Source of the DNA: Streptomyces lateritius
Lineage (GTDB): Bacteria > Actinomycetota > Actinomycetes > Streptomycetales > Streptomycetaceae
Direction: 5' to 3'
DNA length: 51,614 nucleotides
Assembly: GCF_014649715.1 (NCBI RefSeq)
Contig: NZ_BMTO01000014.1
Coordinates: forward strand, 21,604 to 73,217
The position numbers were made by a program, and so were the translations under genes. Each line of letters starts with the position of its first letter. Position 1 is the stretch's first letter. Shown here piece after piece: positions 27,274 through 35,706 of this stretch. The notes beneath the pieces were generated by a model. The model was given only the letters and a program-made list of their open reading frames with translations. It was not told where the DNA came from and did no database searches.

Positions 27274-27794
27274 GACGCCAACCGGAGGGAACAGGTGCAG
27301 AACCCTCCACGCTGTGGGGGCGTATCGCGTGCTTGTGGGCGGCCGCGTTCGCCGGGCTGCATTTCTACTGGGCCATCGGCGGTGATGCGGGCCTGAGCGT
27401 CTCCGCCGGTCCGCTGGCCACCGAGCGACCGCTCTGGTTCGTGGTAACCGGTTTGTGGGGCGTGGGTGTGCTCTGCCTCCTCGGCGCCTTGCTGGCATGG
27501 CTGCTGGCCCGGTCCCGGCTCCGGGTCGTTCCCGCTCTGCTGGCAAGGTGGCTGGGTTGGAGTGTCAGTGCCCTCCTACTGGCTCGTGGCATCGGTACCG
27601 AGGTGCTGCTGCTGTCCGACACGACGCACCTGGACGCCTCCGTGAGCGAGGGACAGCGCGTCTGGACGCTGGCTCTCTGGAACCCCTGGTTCGTCGCCGG
27701 AGGACTGGCCTTCGGCCTCGCCGCCCTTCGGTCCCGCAGACGTACCGACTCGTACCGGCGCTGTGGTCGGCCAAGCCGAACTCCGTCCCGCTGA
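27270..27794 (+). CDS. DUF3995-type membrane protein
   Basis: 174 residues from GTG 27270, which overlaps the previous stop (GTGA), so translation is coupled. Four helices are visible. Helix 1 carries AAFAGLHFYWAIGGDAG; next come LATERPLWFVVTGLWGVGVL, the third with LARWLGWSVSALLLARGIG and the fourth WNPWFVAGGLAFGLAALR. This is the standard DUF3995 pattern (AGxHxYWAxGG, then W near the end). Function unknown; likely a small integral membrane protein acting with the upstream partner. Confidence 0.8.
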   Translation: MRRQPEGTGAEPSTLWGRIACLWAAAFAGLHFYWAIGGDAGLSVSAGPLATERPLWFVVTGLWGVGVLCLLGALLAWLLARSRLRVVPALLARWLGWSVSALLLARGIGTEVLLLSDTTHLDASVSEGQRVWTLALWNPWFVAGGLAFGLAALRSRRRTDSYRRCGRPSRTPSR

Positions 27795-28115
27795 GACGGT
27801 GAACCAGCCACGAAGCTGCTCGCCGGCCAGGGGCAGCGAGGAAGGGTGAACACACTGGCCGGCGTGGTAGGCGGTGAACGTGCCCGACAGGGTCGCGCAT
27901 GGTCGTGGCGGACTTCACCAGGGCGTCCATGGCCCTTTTCGGTGACGGGGTCGAGGGCGTCGTTTCGACAGCTGCTGCTTCGTGGCAGCGGGGTCGGTGT
28001 CACTGTCCGACAGTGGGGCGGGCCGGGGCCGGACCGCGGAGCAGCGCCAGTGCGCCTGACGTCCGTTCGGTGGGGTCACCGAGGACGGGCGTCGACGCCC
28101 GGTCGACCGGCGGGG
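27795..28115. other. Intergenic region
   Basis: Between two convergent genes. No gene, hairpin of note or RNA recognised. Confidence 0.4.
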
Positions 28116-28538
28116 TCAGAGGCCGAAGACCCCGGGGGAGGCGGCCAGTGTGCGGAAGTGCTCGCGTGGATCCGTCATCATCTTCCGTGTCTTGAGATCC
28201 AGCAGGCCGCCGACGCCCGTCACCTCGGCAGCCACGGTGCCGTCCACCTTCCGGATCGTCTGCTCGATCCGGAAGGTCTTGCCCTCGCCCCAGACGAAGG
28301 CGCACGTCACCTCGACCTCGTCGCCGGCGCGCAACTCCCGGAGGTAGCGCACCGTCACTTCCAGGGCCACCGGCCCGACGCCCCGCTGCAGGAGATCCGC
28401 CTGCCCGATACCGCCCTTCTCCAGCAGCGACCACCGGGCGTGTTCCGCGTACTGGAGGTAGACGGCCTGGTTCAGGTGGCCCTGGCTGTCGGTCTCGTAC
28501 CCCCGCACGACGACGGGTACCGAAAATGGCTCTGCCAC
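28116..28538 (-). CDS. Acyl-CoA thioesterase (4HBT hot-dog fold)
   Basis: 140 residues, normal for single hot-dog thioesterases. VVVRGYETDSQGHLNQAVYLQY is the 4-hydroxybenzoyl-CoA thioesterase signature, with the usual catalytic Asp replaced by Asp-Ser-Gln and a following His-Leu-Asn. The central helix YAEHARWSLLEKGG and the strand VEVTVRYLRELRAGDEVEVT also fit. GTG 28538 is preceded by GAGAGGAG, excluding the long N-terminal extension of the frame. It should hydrolyse acyl-CoA or acyl-carrier thioesters in the cytosol. Standing alone, it gives no hint of substrate. Confidence 0.88.
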   Translation of the reverse strand: MAEPFSVPVVVRGYETDSQGHLNQAVYLQYAEHARWSLLEKGGIGQADLLQRGVGPVALEVTVRYLRELRAGDEVEVTCAFVWGEGKTFRIEQTIRKVDGTVAAEVTGVGGLLDLKTRKMMTDPREHFRTLAASPGVFGL

Positions 28539-28817
28539 GGTGCTCCTCTCGACGACAGCCCACGAACGTTCGCTCGTCCCAGGTGACGGCCGGGCGGCAT
28601 CCGGCATTCTACTTTCGCTGATTCCAGCCGCGTCGGCGTCTCCTCCGCCTCGTGTCGGCGGCCCGCACCTGGGGGGTCTGACCAGTACGGCCGTGTGGCA
28701 GGGGGATGCCGGACCCTTCCTGTTCCTCGTCGTCGAGGCACTGCCGTCGGCCGCGGCCTCGGACGACCAGACCTTCTCTGGGGGGAACCTCCAAGGGCGT
28801 GCGGTAGGTTGCCCGCC

Positions 28818-29366
28818 ATGACTGGACTCGTGCCCGTCGCCTGGCCACCTGCCCCGATAGGAACCGAACGGCTCGTGCTCCGCGAGTCCGAGGTGCGCGA
28901 CCGCGCGGCGTTCATCGAGCTGTTCGCCTCGCCAGAGGTGGGAGCGTACATCGGTGGCCCTCGACCGCGTGAGGAGCTCGAACGCGCGGTGCCTGAGGCG
29001 CCCGGGCGGCGCCCTGGCCTTTTCGTGATCGACCTCGAGGGAGCGATGATCGGCATGATCACGCTCGATCGGCGCGATGCGGGGCGTCCGGGCCACGTCC
29101 GTCCGGAAGCCGGTGAGGCCGAGCTCGGTTACCTGCTCCTGCCGCAAGCGTGGGGACGCGGGTACGCCGCCGAGGCCTGCACTGCGGTACTCGACTGGTT
29201 CGCCGAGGCACTTCCCGGCGAGCCGGTGGTGCTCTGCACCAGGAAGGCCAACGACCGTGCGATGCGCCTCGCGGCGAAGTTGGGGTTCAGCGAGGTCGAG
29301 CGGTTCGAGGAGTACGGCGCCGAGCAGTGGTTCGGCGTGTGGTCCTCGGTCACGCCGTCCGGTTGA
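28818..29366 (+). CDS. GNAT-family N-acetyltransferase (RimJ/RimL type)
   Basis: 182 residues from ATG 28818. Starts with TERLVLRESEVRDRAAFIEL, typical of the RimJ/RimL group. The acetyl-CoA site is AELGYLLLPQAWGRGYAAEA (Q-x-x-GRGYAxEA form of the Q/RxxGxG/A motif). The conserved late segment NDRAMRLAAKLGFSEVERFE follows. It transfers an acetyl group from acetyl-CoA to a protein N-terminus or a small amine; the target is unknown. Ends about 15 bases before an IS-derived fragment, with which it is convergent. Confidence 0.88.
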   Translation: MTGLVPVAWPPAPIGTERLVLRESEVRDRAAFIELFASPEVGAYIGGPRPREELERAVPEAPGRRPGLFVIDLEGAMIGMITLDRRDAGRPGHVRPEAGEAELGYLLLPQAWGRGYAAEACTAVLDWFAEALPGEPVVLCTRKANDRAMRLAAKLGFSEVERFEEYGAEQWFGVWSSVTPSG

Positions 29367-29380
29367 CCCAGGTCGTTTCT

Positions 29381-29632
29381 CTTAGACCGCCCTTGCTCCG
29401 AGCGGTTGACACACCGCTCGACCGTGTTGCTCTGGTTGCGTGCCGCGCGGTCGAAGGCGGGCGGCACGCCGCCCTGGGTGCGGCGCCGCAGACGGTGGCC
29501 CCTCTGATCAGCCGGGACGGGGATGACCGCCCGGCTACCGCGTCGGCGTGGATTTTCGCGGATCGCGGGGGAGAAGTACGCCTTGTCAGCCAGGGCCACC
29601 TCCAGCCGAGTGCGGGGCCGTCCTCGCCGTCG
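29381..29632 (-). pseudogene. IS5-type transposase fragment
   Basis: The minus-strand frame gives RRGRPRTRLEVALADKAYFS, then AIRENPRRRGSRAVIPVPAD, QRGHRLRR, and NTVERCVNR. This is the DDE core of actinobacterial IS5-group (DUF4096-type) transposases, including the Asp of LADKAY and the Glu of NTVER. Both the beginning and the end of the gene are absent and the sequence degrades after VERCVNRSEQ, so it is an inactive relic. No terminal repeats were found. Confidence 0.75.
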
Positions 29633-29959
29633 AGGAACACTCGGGCGGACCGTTCTGAACTGGCGCTCCGCGGAGCTGCCACACGTCCCGCACCAGCGTC
29701 TACGAGGCAGCGAGGAGGATCGCGGCGCCGTCCCCGAGCCGCAGAGCCGACGCCCCTGGGCAGTACTCACGAACGGTCAGGACGAGCAGCACCATGTCGG
29801 CAAGTACGGCGAAGGTCGAGGTCAGAGCGCTGACGCGACGGCCGGTCACCAATGACCGGTGGTTTGGCCTGTCCGCCGGGTGGTACGGGACAGCAGCATC
29901 GGGGCGTCCGGCCAGCGGCACCTGACCGTGTCGCGAGCCTCCTCGACGAAGGGTTCCCG
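29633..29959. other. Region upstream of the esterase gene
   Basis: Joins the IS remnant to the secreted esterase gene. It may contain more eroded IS sequence and the esterase promoter; nothing definite is visible. Confidence 0.35.
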
Positions 29960-31063
29960 ATGACACCCCTGCGCCTCACCGCGTTCGGCGCGGCCCTCAC
30001 GCTCGCCGCTCTGACAGGTCCCGGCGCGGCACACGCCGACGTGCCGACCGCCGCGCCCGCTGCCGCGGTCTCCGCTTCCACCGTTCCGGGCTTCAGCGAC
30101 GGCTACGGGCTGACCGTGGTCCCCGGGTCCACCGAGGTGCACAGCCCCACCGACTTCACGATCACGGTCACCACGAAACAGCTCTCAGGGAAGCACAAGA
30201 TCCGCATCCTGCTTCCCGCCGGATACGACACCGACCCCGGCCGGCGCTGGCCGGTCACCTACTTCCTGCACGGCGGTGGAGGCAACGTGAACGACGTCGC
30301 GGCCGCACCGGCACTGCACTCGGACTCGATGATCACCGTGGTGCCGGACGGCGGGCTGAAGGGCTGGTACGCCAACTGGCTGATGCAGAACACCGCAGAA
30401 GGAGCCGCGAACTGGGAGGCCTTCCACCTCACCCAGGTCGTCCCCTTCATCGACGCCAACCTGCGCACCCGCATCGGCCGGGCCCACCGGGCCGTCGTCG
30501 GACTGTCCATGGGCGGCTACGGCTCCCTCCACTACGCCCAGGCCCGGCCCGACCTGTTCGGCCACGTCGCCGCCCTGTCCGGAGGCATCGACTTCGGCAA
30601 GCCGGAGATCCGCGCAGCCGTCCTGGCCACCGAGCTCAACCTCACCGGCGCCTGGTGCGCGGCCAGCAGCTCATCCAGCTCGTCCGGCTCGGGACAGTGC
30701 ACCGGCTACGGCCCCTACGTCGACAGCGACGCGATCTTCGGCTCCCCCTACCCCGTCTTCGGCGCCGACCGCGTCTGGAAGGCGGTCGACCCCGCCGCTC
30801 CGGCCAACCTCGCCAAACTGTCCGGCACCGGCATCACCCTCTACACCGGCAACAACGACCTCATCGACGTCCACACCGAGGCTGCCTCCAAGACCGTCAA
30901 GTCCCGCCTGGACCAGCTCGGCATCCCCAGCCGCCTCGTCAACTACGGCAACGGCGTCTCACTGGCCCCGAGCTGCAACGGCGGCCACAACTACGGCTGC
31001 TGGGCCCCCGCCTTCGCCGACTACATCCCCCGCCTCGAAGCCGCCTTCACCGCGGCCGGCTGA
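29960..31063 (+). CDS. Secreted antigen-85/esterase D-type alpha/beta hydrolase
   Basis: 367 residues. ATG 29960, with GAAGGG upstream, starts a signal peptide (MTPLRLTAFGAALTLAALTG, AHA-D cleavage). The mature enzyme has RWPVTYFLHGGGGNVNDVAA (oxyanion region), nucleophile GLSMGGYGSL (Ser183), an Asp in TGNNDLIDVH and His in NGGHNYGCW, the esterase D / mycolyltransferase layout. A Cys-flanked poly-Ser insert (WCAASSSSSSSGSGQC, about 232-247) is unusual and may be a disulfide loop. It should cleave or transfer esters outside the cell. Followed at 84 bases by the DUF4185 gene. Confidence 0.85.
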   Translation: MTPLRLTAFGAALTLAALTGPGAAHADVPTAAPAAAVSASTVPGFSDGYGLTVVPGSTEVHSPTDFTITVTTKQLSGKHKIRILLPAGYDTDPGRRWPVTYFLHGGGGNVNDVAAAPALHSDSMITVVPDGGLKGWYANWLMQNTAEGAANWEAFHLTQVVPFIDANLRTRIGRAHRAVVGLSMGGYGSLHYAQARPDLFGHVAALSGGIDFGKPEIRAAVLATELNLTGAWCAASSSSSSSGSGQCTGYGPYVDSDAIFGSPYPVFGADRVWKAVDPAAPANLAKLSGTGITLYTGNNDLIDVHTEAASKTVKSRLDQLGIPSRLVNYGNGVSLAPSCNGGHNYGCWAPAFADYIPRLEAAFTAAG

Positions 31064-31147
31064 CCGACCGACAGGGAACCGGACCGCGCCCGGTGCCGGC
31101 GCCCGCGCACACCTCCACCACCCCGCCTCTCCTGCGGAGGAGCCGCC

Positions 31148-32335
31148 ATGCCCGAACCGTCCCACACCGACCACCGTCCCCAGGTCTCGCGCCGTACCGC
31201 CCTCAGGGCCGGCGGCGGCCTCGCCCTCGGCGTCGGCCTGACCGCCCTCGCCTCGGCCGCCCCCGCCTCGGCCGCGCAACGCGGCACCCCCCTCTGCGAC
31301 GAGCCCGGAGACTCGGCCGCCGCCCAGGGGGTGGGCTCCAGCGACCTGGGCATCCCGTACTACCGCGAGCACGACGGCACCTGGGGCTACGTCTTCGGCG
31401 ACACCTGGTCCCAGATGCAGCAGTACGGCGACTACCTCGGATCGCCGGTCATGCTCTGCCAGTCGGGTTTCGACGCCTCGGGTGCGACCCCCATCTCGTT
31501 CACCTGGGCGATGCCCACCGGCGGCCGGGCCGGGCAGCTGTTCGACTACCGGACCAACGCGGACAACGGGTTCGGCTTCGAGGTGAGCCGCATACCCAAC
31601 GACTGCATCGAGTTCGGCGGCCGCACATACATCCAGTACACCTCCGTCGGCACCTGGGAACCGCCGACGGGCTACGACGGGTCCGTGATGTCCGGCGTCG
31701 CCTACTCGGACGACCACGGCGTCACATGGCGTGACTACCCCTACCACTGGGCCGGCGACATCCAGGGCGTGAACCAGTCCATGTACGGGATGTGGTCGTT
31801 CGCGGGCATCGATCCCGACGGCTGGCTGTACATCTTCTCCAAGCGCTGGAACGGCACCCACCGCAACACCGCCGACGGCGGTGCGATCCAGCTCTTCCGG
31901 ATATGGCCCGACGACTTCCGGGCAGGCAACTTCGGCGCGCAGCAGAACTGGGCGTACCTGGACGGGCGCTGGCAGTGGACCGATGCCGCACCGCCCTCGC
32001 CCATCCTGACCGGAAACAACATCGGCGAGTTCTCGGTCAAGCGGATCGGCGGCCGGTACTGCATGAGCTACTTCGATGTCACCGACTACTCGATCTGCAC
32101 CCGGACCGCGTCGCGGCCCGATGCCGTGTGGAGCGCGCCCAAGCCGCAGATCGTCGGCGACAACCGCTGGCCGACGAGCCACTGGGGCAAGCCGCAGGTC
32201 CCCTCCCTGTACGGCGGCTACATCCACCCGGGCAGCGCCGGCCCGACCTCGCTCACCCTCCTCGTCTCCCAGTGGCCCGGCGTCCTGCACCAACCGCCCT
32301 ACCGAGTACTGCAGTTCGACGGAATCAACCCTTAG
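31148..32335 (+). CDS. Tat-exported DUF4185 protein (putative endo-D-arabinanase-like beta-propeller)
   Basis: 395 residues. A twin-arginine signal is present: VSRRTALRAGGGLALGVGL with an A-x-A cleavage region before AQRGTPLC. The rest is a DUF4185 domain: DLGIPYYREHDGTWGYVFGD, TW, later SDDHGVTWRDYPYHWAGD, GIDPDGWLYIFSKRW and SHWGKPQVPSLYGGYIHP, consistent with a five-bladed propeller of sialidase/arabinanase type. DUF4185 members have been reported as endo-D-arabinanases (family GH183). Activity here is inferred from family only. ATG 31148 has GGAGGAG upstream. Likely cotranscribed with the esterase. Confidence 0.82.
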   Translation: MPEPSHTDHRPQVSRRTALRAGGGLALGVGLTALASAAPASAAQRGTPLCDEPGDSAAAQGVGSSDLGIPYYREHDGTWGYVFGDTWSQMQQYGDYLGSPVMLCQSGFDASGATPISFTWAMPTGGRAGQLFDYRTNADNGFGFEVSRIPNDCIEFGGRTYIQYTSVGTWEPPTGYDGSVMSGVAYSDDHGVTWRDYPYHWAGDIQGVNQSMYGMWSFAGIDPDGWLYIFSKRWNGTHRNTADGGAIQLFRIWPDDFRAGNFGAQQNWAYLDGRWQWTDAAPPSPILTGNNIGEFSVKRIGGRYCMSYFDVTDYSICTRTASRPDAVWSAPKPQIVGDNRWPTSHWGKPQVPSLYGGYIHPGSAGPTSLTLLVSQWPGVLHQPPYRVLQFDGINP

Positions 32336-32599
32336 GTCGTGTCCGGAAGGTAGCGCCGTCTGCCCGCGGGCCAGGCGGGACTTTACGGACACAGCCGAGG
32401 TCGCGCCGCCGCCACCCCGACGACGAAGGAACGCATGACCAGCCCCCGTCGCGCGGCGCACGGCCTGCGGCACCCCCGTCCTGTTCGGCGGGGCGCAGCA
32501 CTTACGGAACACCACCATCCACTGGAACCCCGACCCGGCGCCTGGACCACCCGCTGAGCGGGCGATCCGCCATGTCCGGCCCCGACCGAGGAGAGCAGA
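32336..32599. other. Intergenic region with small inverted repeat
   Basis: GTGTCCGGAA (32339-32348) and TTACGGACAC (32383-32392) form a 9/10 inverted repeat around a GC-rich spacer just after the DUF4185 stop, perhaps a terminator. Between 32450 and 32550 the plus strand reads protein-like for about 25 codons (VLFGGAQHLRNTTIHWNPDP) and may be a gene relic. Confidence 0.35.
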
Positions 32600-33730
32600 G
32601 TGAAACGAAGCAGGAAGCGGTTCCCGGCCGCCATCGGCGCGGTGGCCGCGGCGATCGTCATGCTGACGACGACCGCGGCACACGCCGCCCCGACCGACGA
32701 CCACCTCGCCACACGAGCGGCGCTCGAGACGTTCCAGTCCGCAGCGGGTCCCGGCGCCGCGGTGTACGCCGGCGACAGCACCGGCTCCTGGACGCTGTCC
32801 GCCGGCACCGGCACGATCAACACCACCAAGCCGATCCAGGCCGACGAGCACTACCGCATCGGCAGCCAGACCAAGACCTTCACCGCGGCGACCGTCCTGC
32901 AACTGGTCGACGAAGGAAAGGTCGCCCTCGACAGGGACATCGACACCTACCTGCCGGGCACGGTCAACGGCAACGGATACGACGGCACCCGCATCACCGT
33001 GAGACACCTGCTCCAGCACACCGGTGGAATCGCGGCGTACGATCCCCTCGCCTCCGTCGCCCTGGCCGAACCGGACGGCACCTACAAGACGGCCACGCTC
33101 GTGAGGGAAGGCCTGAAGCGGGCTCCGGTCTCCGCGCCGGGCGTCGGCTTCACGTACTCGAACACGAACTACCTGATCCTCGGCCTTCTCATTGAGAAGG
33201 TGACGGGTCTGCCGGTCCACGAGGCCGTCACGCGCCGGATCATCGAGCCCCTCGGCCTGACCCGCACCGTCTTCCCCGTCCCCGGCGACCGTGCCCTGCC
33301 CGCCCCGGCCGTGCCCGGCTACCACGGCGCGCGGATCGGACCGTTCTACTTCTGGAGCGCGGTCCTCTCCTACGATCCGTCCGTCTTCAGTGCCGCCGGA
33401 GCGATGATCTCGACGATGCGGGATCTCAGCACCTTCTACGAGGCCCTGACGTCCGGCAAGGTCGTGTCACCGGCGGCGCTGGAGGAGATGGAGAAGGTGC
33501 GAGACATCGGAGGTGGCGGCTACGGCTTGGGGATCGTCAAGGTGGGCCTGTCGTGCGGCGGCGAGGCCTGGGGGCACAACGGTGCGGTGCCCGGCTACTT
33601 CACCCAGACCCTGGTCACCAAGGACGGTCGGCACGTCGCCGCCATGACCAACGCCTACCTCGCCACCAACCCCGCTGCCCAGAAGTTGACCACGCTGCTG
33701 GACACGGCCCTGTGCGAGAACCGGGCCTAG
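32600..33730 (+). CDS. Secreted serine hydrolase, beta-lactamase/DD-peptidase fold
   Basis: 376 residues from GTG 32600, with GGAGAG upstream. Signal peptide KRSRKRFPAAIGAVAAAIVM ending AHA-A. Class C beta-lactamase-like motifs: SQTK (Ser89, Lys92), YSN (Tyr186, Asn188) and HNG (326-328, in the KTG position). The size and HNG fit the D-alanyl-D-alanine carboxypeptidase / esterase branch (Streptomyces R61-like) more than a true beta-lactamase. It acts outside the membrane on peptidoglycan peptides or on esters. It is the third of three neighbouring secreted enzymes in the same direction. Confidence 0.88.
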   Translation: MKRSRKRFPAAIGAVAAAIVMLTTTAAHAAPTDDHLATRAALETFQSAAGPGAAVYAGDSTGSWTLSAGTGTINTTKPIQADEHYRIGSQTKTFTAATVLQLVDEGKVALDRDIDTYLPGTVNGNGYDGTRITVRHLLQHTGGIAAYDPLASVALAEPDGTYKTATLVREGLKRAPVSAPGVGFTYSNTNYLILGLLIEKVTGLPVHEAVTRRIIEPLGLTRTVFPVPGDRALPAPAVPGYHGARIGPFYFWSAVLSYDPSVFSAAGAMISTMRDLSTFYEALTSGKVVSPAALEEMEKVRDIGGGGYGLGIVKVGLSCGGEAWGHNGAVPGYFTQTLVTKDGRHVAAMTNAYLATNPAAQKLTTLLDTALCENRA

Positions 33731-33883
33731 ACGGCCGATTCCAGGGGATCGGCTGCGCAAGCGTGACGAGGAAGCCCGACGTCGGCGTATGAAAGCAGCG
33801 TTGGGCTCCCTGCACCGCCCCGCCCGGGCCCGGTTGATGACCACGCGCCTGAGCCGGAGCTGCCGACCTGCCGAGTATGAGCG

Positions 33884-33912
33884 AGGCCCGCACCCGTACA
33901 GGGTGCGGGCCT
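33884..33912. terminator. Bidirectional terminator hairpin
   Basis: AGGCCCGCACCC and GGGTGCGGGCCT form a 12-bp perfect stem with loop GTACA, followed by TCGTGC. It lies 154 bases past the serine hydrolase gene and on the other side faces the minus-strand reading from 34200, so it can stop both. Confidence 0.75.
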
Positions 33913-33934
33913 TCGTGCGGTTCGCGAGCGGGCG

Positions 33935-34200
33935 TCAGTCCAGGCCCGCCATGAACCCACCGTGGGCGGCGCCGGAACCGGGCAAGTGGGCCCGAGAGCA
34001 CCGCGGGCAGTTCGTCGAGTGAGCAGGACGACCGCGCCGCCGGCTCGTTGGGCGTCCGCGCACCAGTCGCCCATGTCGCCGGGCCCGATGCCGCGGTCGG
34101 CTGTATCGATCACCGGGGCCGCGAGGGCGGGGACGACGAGGAGCCCGGCCTCGCCGGGCCCGTCCAGCACACAAAGGGTGAGCTTGGGACGATGCTCCAT
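33935..34200 (-). pseudogene. Possible small gene with frame change, unknown
   Basis: From ATG 34200 (GCGAGGG just upstream) the frame gives MEHRPKLTLCVLDGPGEAGL, then LVVPALAAPVIDTADRGIGP and GDMGDWCADAQRAGGAVVLL with good GC3. After GGAVVLL, near 34022, the coding bias moves to another frame (LDELPAVLSGPLARFRRRP). Dropping one base there would join them. As read, the original frame runs through the terminator hairpin, which supports a frameshift. The family is not recognised. It lies downstream of the XRE regulator gene on the same strand. Confidence 0.35.
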
Positions 34201-34276
34201 CCCTCGCACCGGGGCACAGCCCCGTCAGGCGCTGCCGGCCCGGGTTGTCTGAACGCCCGACGGAACCACAACGTAC

Positions 34277-34328
34277 CTGCGAGGCCGCCATCGCTCGGCG
34301 CGGACGGCTTCCTCTCAGGGCCTCGCAG
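34277..34328 (-). terminator. Inverted repeat downstream of the XRE-TPR regulator gene
   Basis: CTGCGAGGCC and GGCCTCGCAG are perfect complements separated by 32 bases, beginning 17 bases past the regulator stop. A second small hairpin (CGGGGC-ACA-GCCCCG, 34210-34224) follows. Confidence 0.45.
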
Positions 34329-34344
34329 ACCGTGAGCGCGTGGG

Positions 34345-35547
34345 TCAGGGTTGCGCTTCCGCTGCCGCGCGCCACACCTCTGCCGCGAGGTCGAGCATCC
34401 CGCGTGCCTGCGCTTCTGCCGCGAGGGCGCCCAGGCGGGCCCGGGCCGACGGGTCGGACTGCTTGGCGAGGATCTGCTCGTGCAGCATGTCCAGGCGGAT
34501 GCGGTCGCGGAAGTTCAGCTGGTCCTTGTCGGCCGAGGCCTGCTCGCACAGGTGGGCCGCCTGCTCGTACTCGCCCTGGGCGTGGGCGAGCTGGGCGTGC
34601 AGGAACGTGCTCTCCTGCTGGTGCTGCGAGGTGCCGACCAGGGCCAGTGCGGGGCGCGCCTCGTCCAGGTAGCGCCGGGCCTTCTCCAGGTCCGGCGGCA
34701 GGGCCTGGAGGGCGAGCGCGGCGGCGGCGTGACGCAGCCGCATCCACAGGACGACGTCCTCGCGGCTGGGGAGCGCCGCCATGGCGCGTTCCAGATAGTC
34801 GGCGGACAGCGCGTGACGGCCCTGGCGGGTCGCCACGGTGGCCGCGGTCCACAGCGCCTGGGCCGCGAGCACACCTTGTTCGGAGCCCACGTCCTCGCAG
34901 GCCTCCTCGCTGAGCCGGGACGCCTCGGCGAGGTCCCCGAGCTCGGCGGTCACGGACGCGAGCAGGAGCCGGCACCGGATCATGTCACGGTTCTCCAGGG
35001 AGGCCTCGCGCCCGATCCGCAGTGCCTCGAGCGCCGTGGTCCGGGCGCGGTCGACCTCGCCGAGGTCGCGCTGGCACCGGGCGAGGTGCAGGTGCGCGTA
35101 GGTCTGGAGCGGGGCGTAGCCCATCTGGTCCGAGAGTTCGACCAGCTTCGTGAGGGTGGCGCGTGCCGCCGCCCGTTCGCCGTCGGCCGTGAGGATCTTC
35201 GCCAGTTGGGCGTGGGCCTGCCACTGCAGGCCCACGCCCACGTGTTCCGCACGGTCGAGCGCCGATTCCAGCATGAGCCGCGCGTGTCCGGACTCGTCCC
35301 CGGCCACCAGGACCGTGGCGAGTACGTCGGCGAGGTCGGCCGGGGCCGTGGCCTCGAAGGCGGCCGTGGGGACGTTGAGGCGTTCCGCCAGGATGGCGAC
35401 AGCGCGTTGCGTCGGCGGGCGCGCACCCGATTCGAGACGAGACAGGTAGGCGGAGGACATGCCCGGGCCGGTGAGGTCCGACTGGGTCTTCCCCTGTTGC
35501 TGTCTGAGCTGCTTCAGTCGCCGACCGAACGCTGGCTGCGTCAGCAT
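34345..35547 (-). CDS. XRE-family regulator with C-terminal TPR repeats (RRNPP-like layout)
   Basis: 400 residues from ATG 35547 with GGGAGGG upstream. The helix-turn-helix is at about 6-62: FGRRLKQLRQQQGKTQSDLT and SAYLSRLESGARPPTQRAVAILAERL, with the conserved YLSRLESG recognition helix. The remaining 330 residues are tetratricopeptide-type helix pairs, such as YAPLQTYAHLHLARCQRDLG and QGEYEQAAHLCEQASADK. XRE plus TPR is the architecture of peptide-sensing RRNPP regulators (PlcR, PrgX, Rgg), though it also occurs in regulators with other ligands. The gene for a secreted peptide lies 159 bases upstream on the same strand, and the NRPS operon diverges beyond it, so it is the likely pathway regulator. 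Confidence 0.88.
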   Translation of the reverse strand: MLTQPAFGRRLKQLRQQQGKTQSDLTGPGMSSAYLSRLESGARPPTQRAVAILAERLNVPTAAFEATAPADLADVLATVLVAGDESGHARLMLESALDRAEHVGVGLQWQAHAQLAKILTADGERAAARATLTKLVELSDQMGYAPLQTYAHLHLARCQRDLGEVDRARTTALEALRIGREASLENRDMIRCRLLLASVTAELGDLAEASRLSEEACEDVGSEQGVLAAQALWTAATVATRQGRHALSADYLERAMAALPSREDVVLWMRLRHAAAALALQALPPDLEKARRYLDEARPALALVGTSQHQQESTFLHAQLAHAQGEYEQAAHLCEQASADKDQLNFRDRIRLDMLHEQILAKQSDPSARARLGALAAEAQARGMLDLAAEVWRAAAEAQP

Positions 35548-35706
35548 GGCTCCCTCCCAGGCTCGTTCCGATGACTGGCGTGACCGTTCGCGCGACTCCT
35601 CCCACGACGGGACGCGACATCGCCTCACGTGGGATCGCGTGTTCGTTCGCGACTGTTTGAACAATGTTGGTAATCAGCTGCCCGCCAAGTCAAACGGCAG
35701 GCAGAC
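35548..35706. promoter_or_regulatory. Spacer between peptide gene and regulator gene
   Basis: 159 bases, locally less GC-rich around 35655-35695. On the minus strand TTGACT (35693-35688) could be a -35 box for the regulator. It also contains the inverted words GTTTGAACAATGTTGG. Read-through from the peptide gene is equally possible. Confidence 0.3.

Larger units (their letters stand above)
33731..34344. other. Stretch between the serine hydrolase gene and the regulator gene
   Basis: Apart from the hairpins (33884-33912, 34277-34328) and the doubtful small gene at 33935-34200, no coding sequence is recognised. Confidence 0.4.

Noticed and set aside
32339..32392. GTGTCCGGAA / TTACGGACAC as ends of a miniature transposon
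   Set aside because: Only 54 bases apart, no target duplication; more likely a terminator or chance.
30959..33325. A 788-codon minus-strand frame across the three secreted-enzyme genes
   Set aside because: Antisense shadow; plus-strand genes have signal peptides, motifs and ribosome sites.
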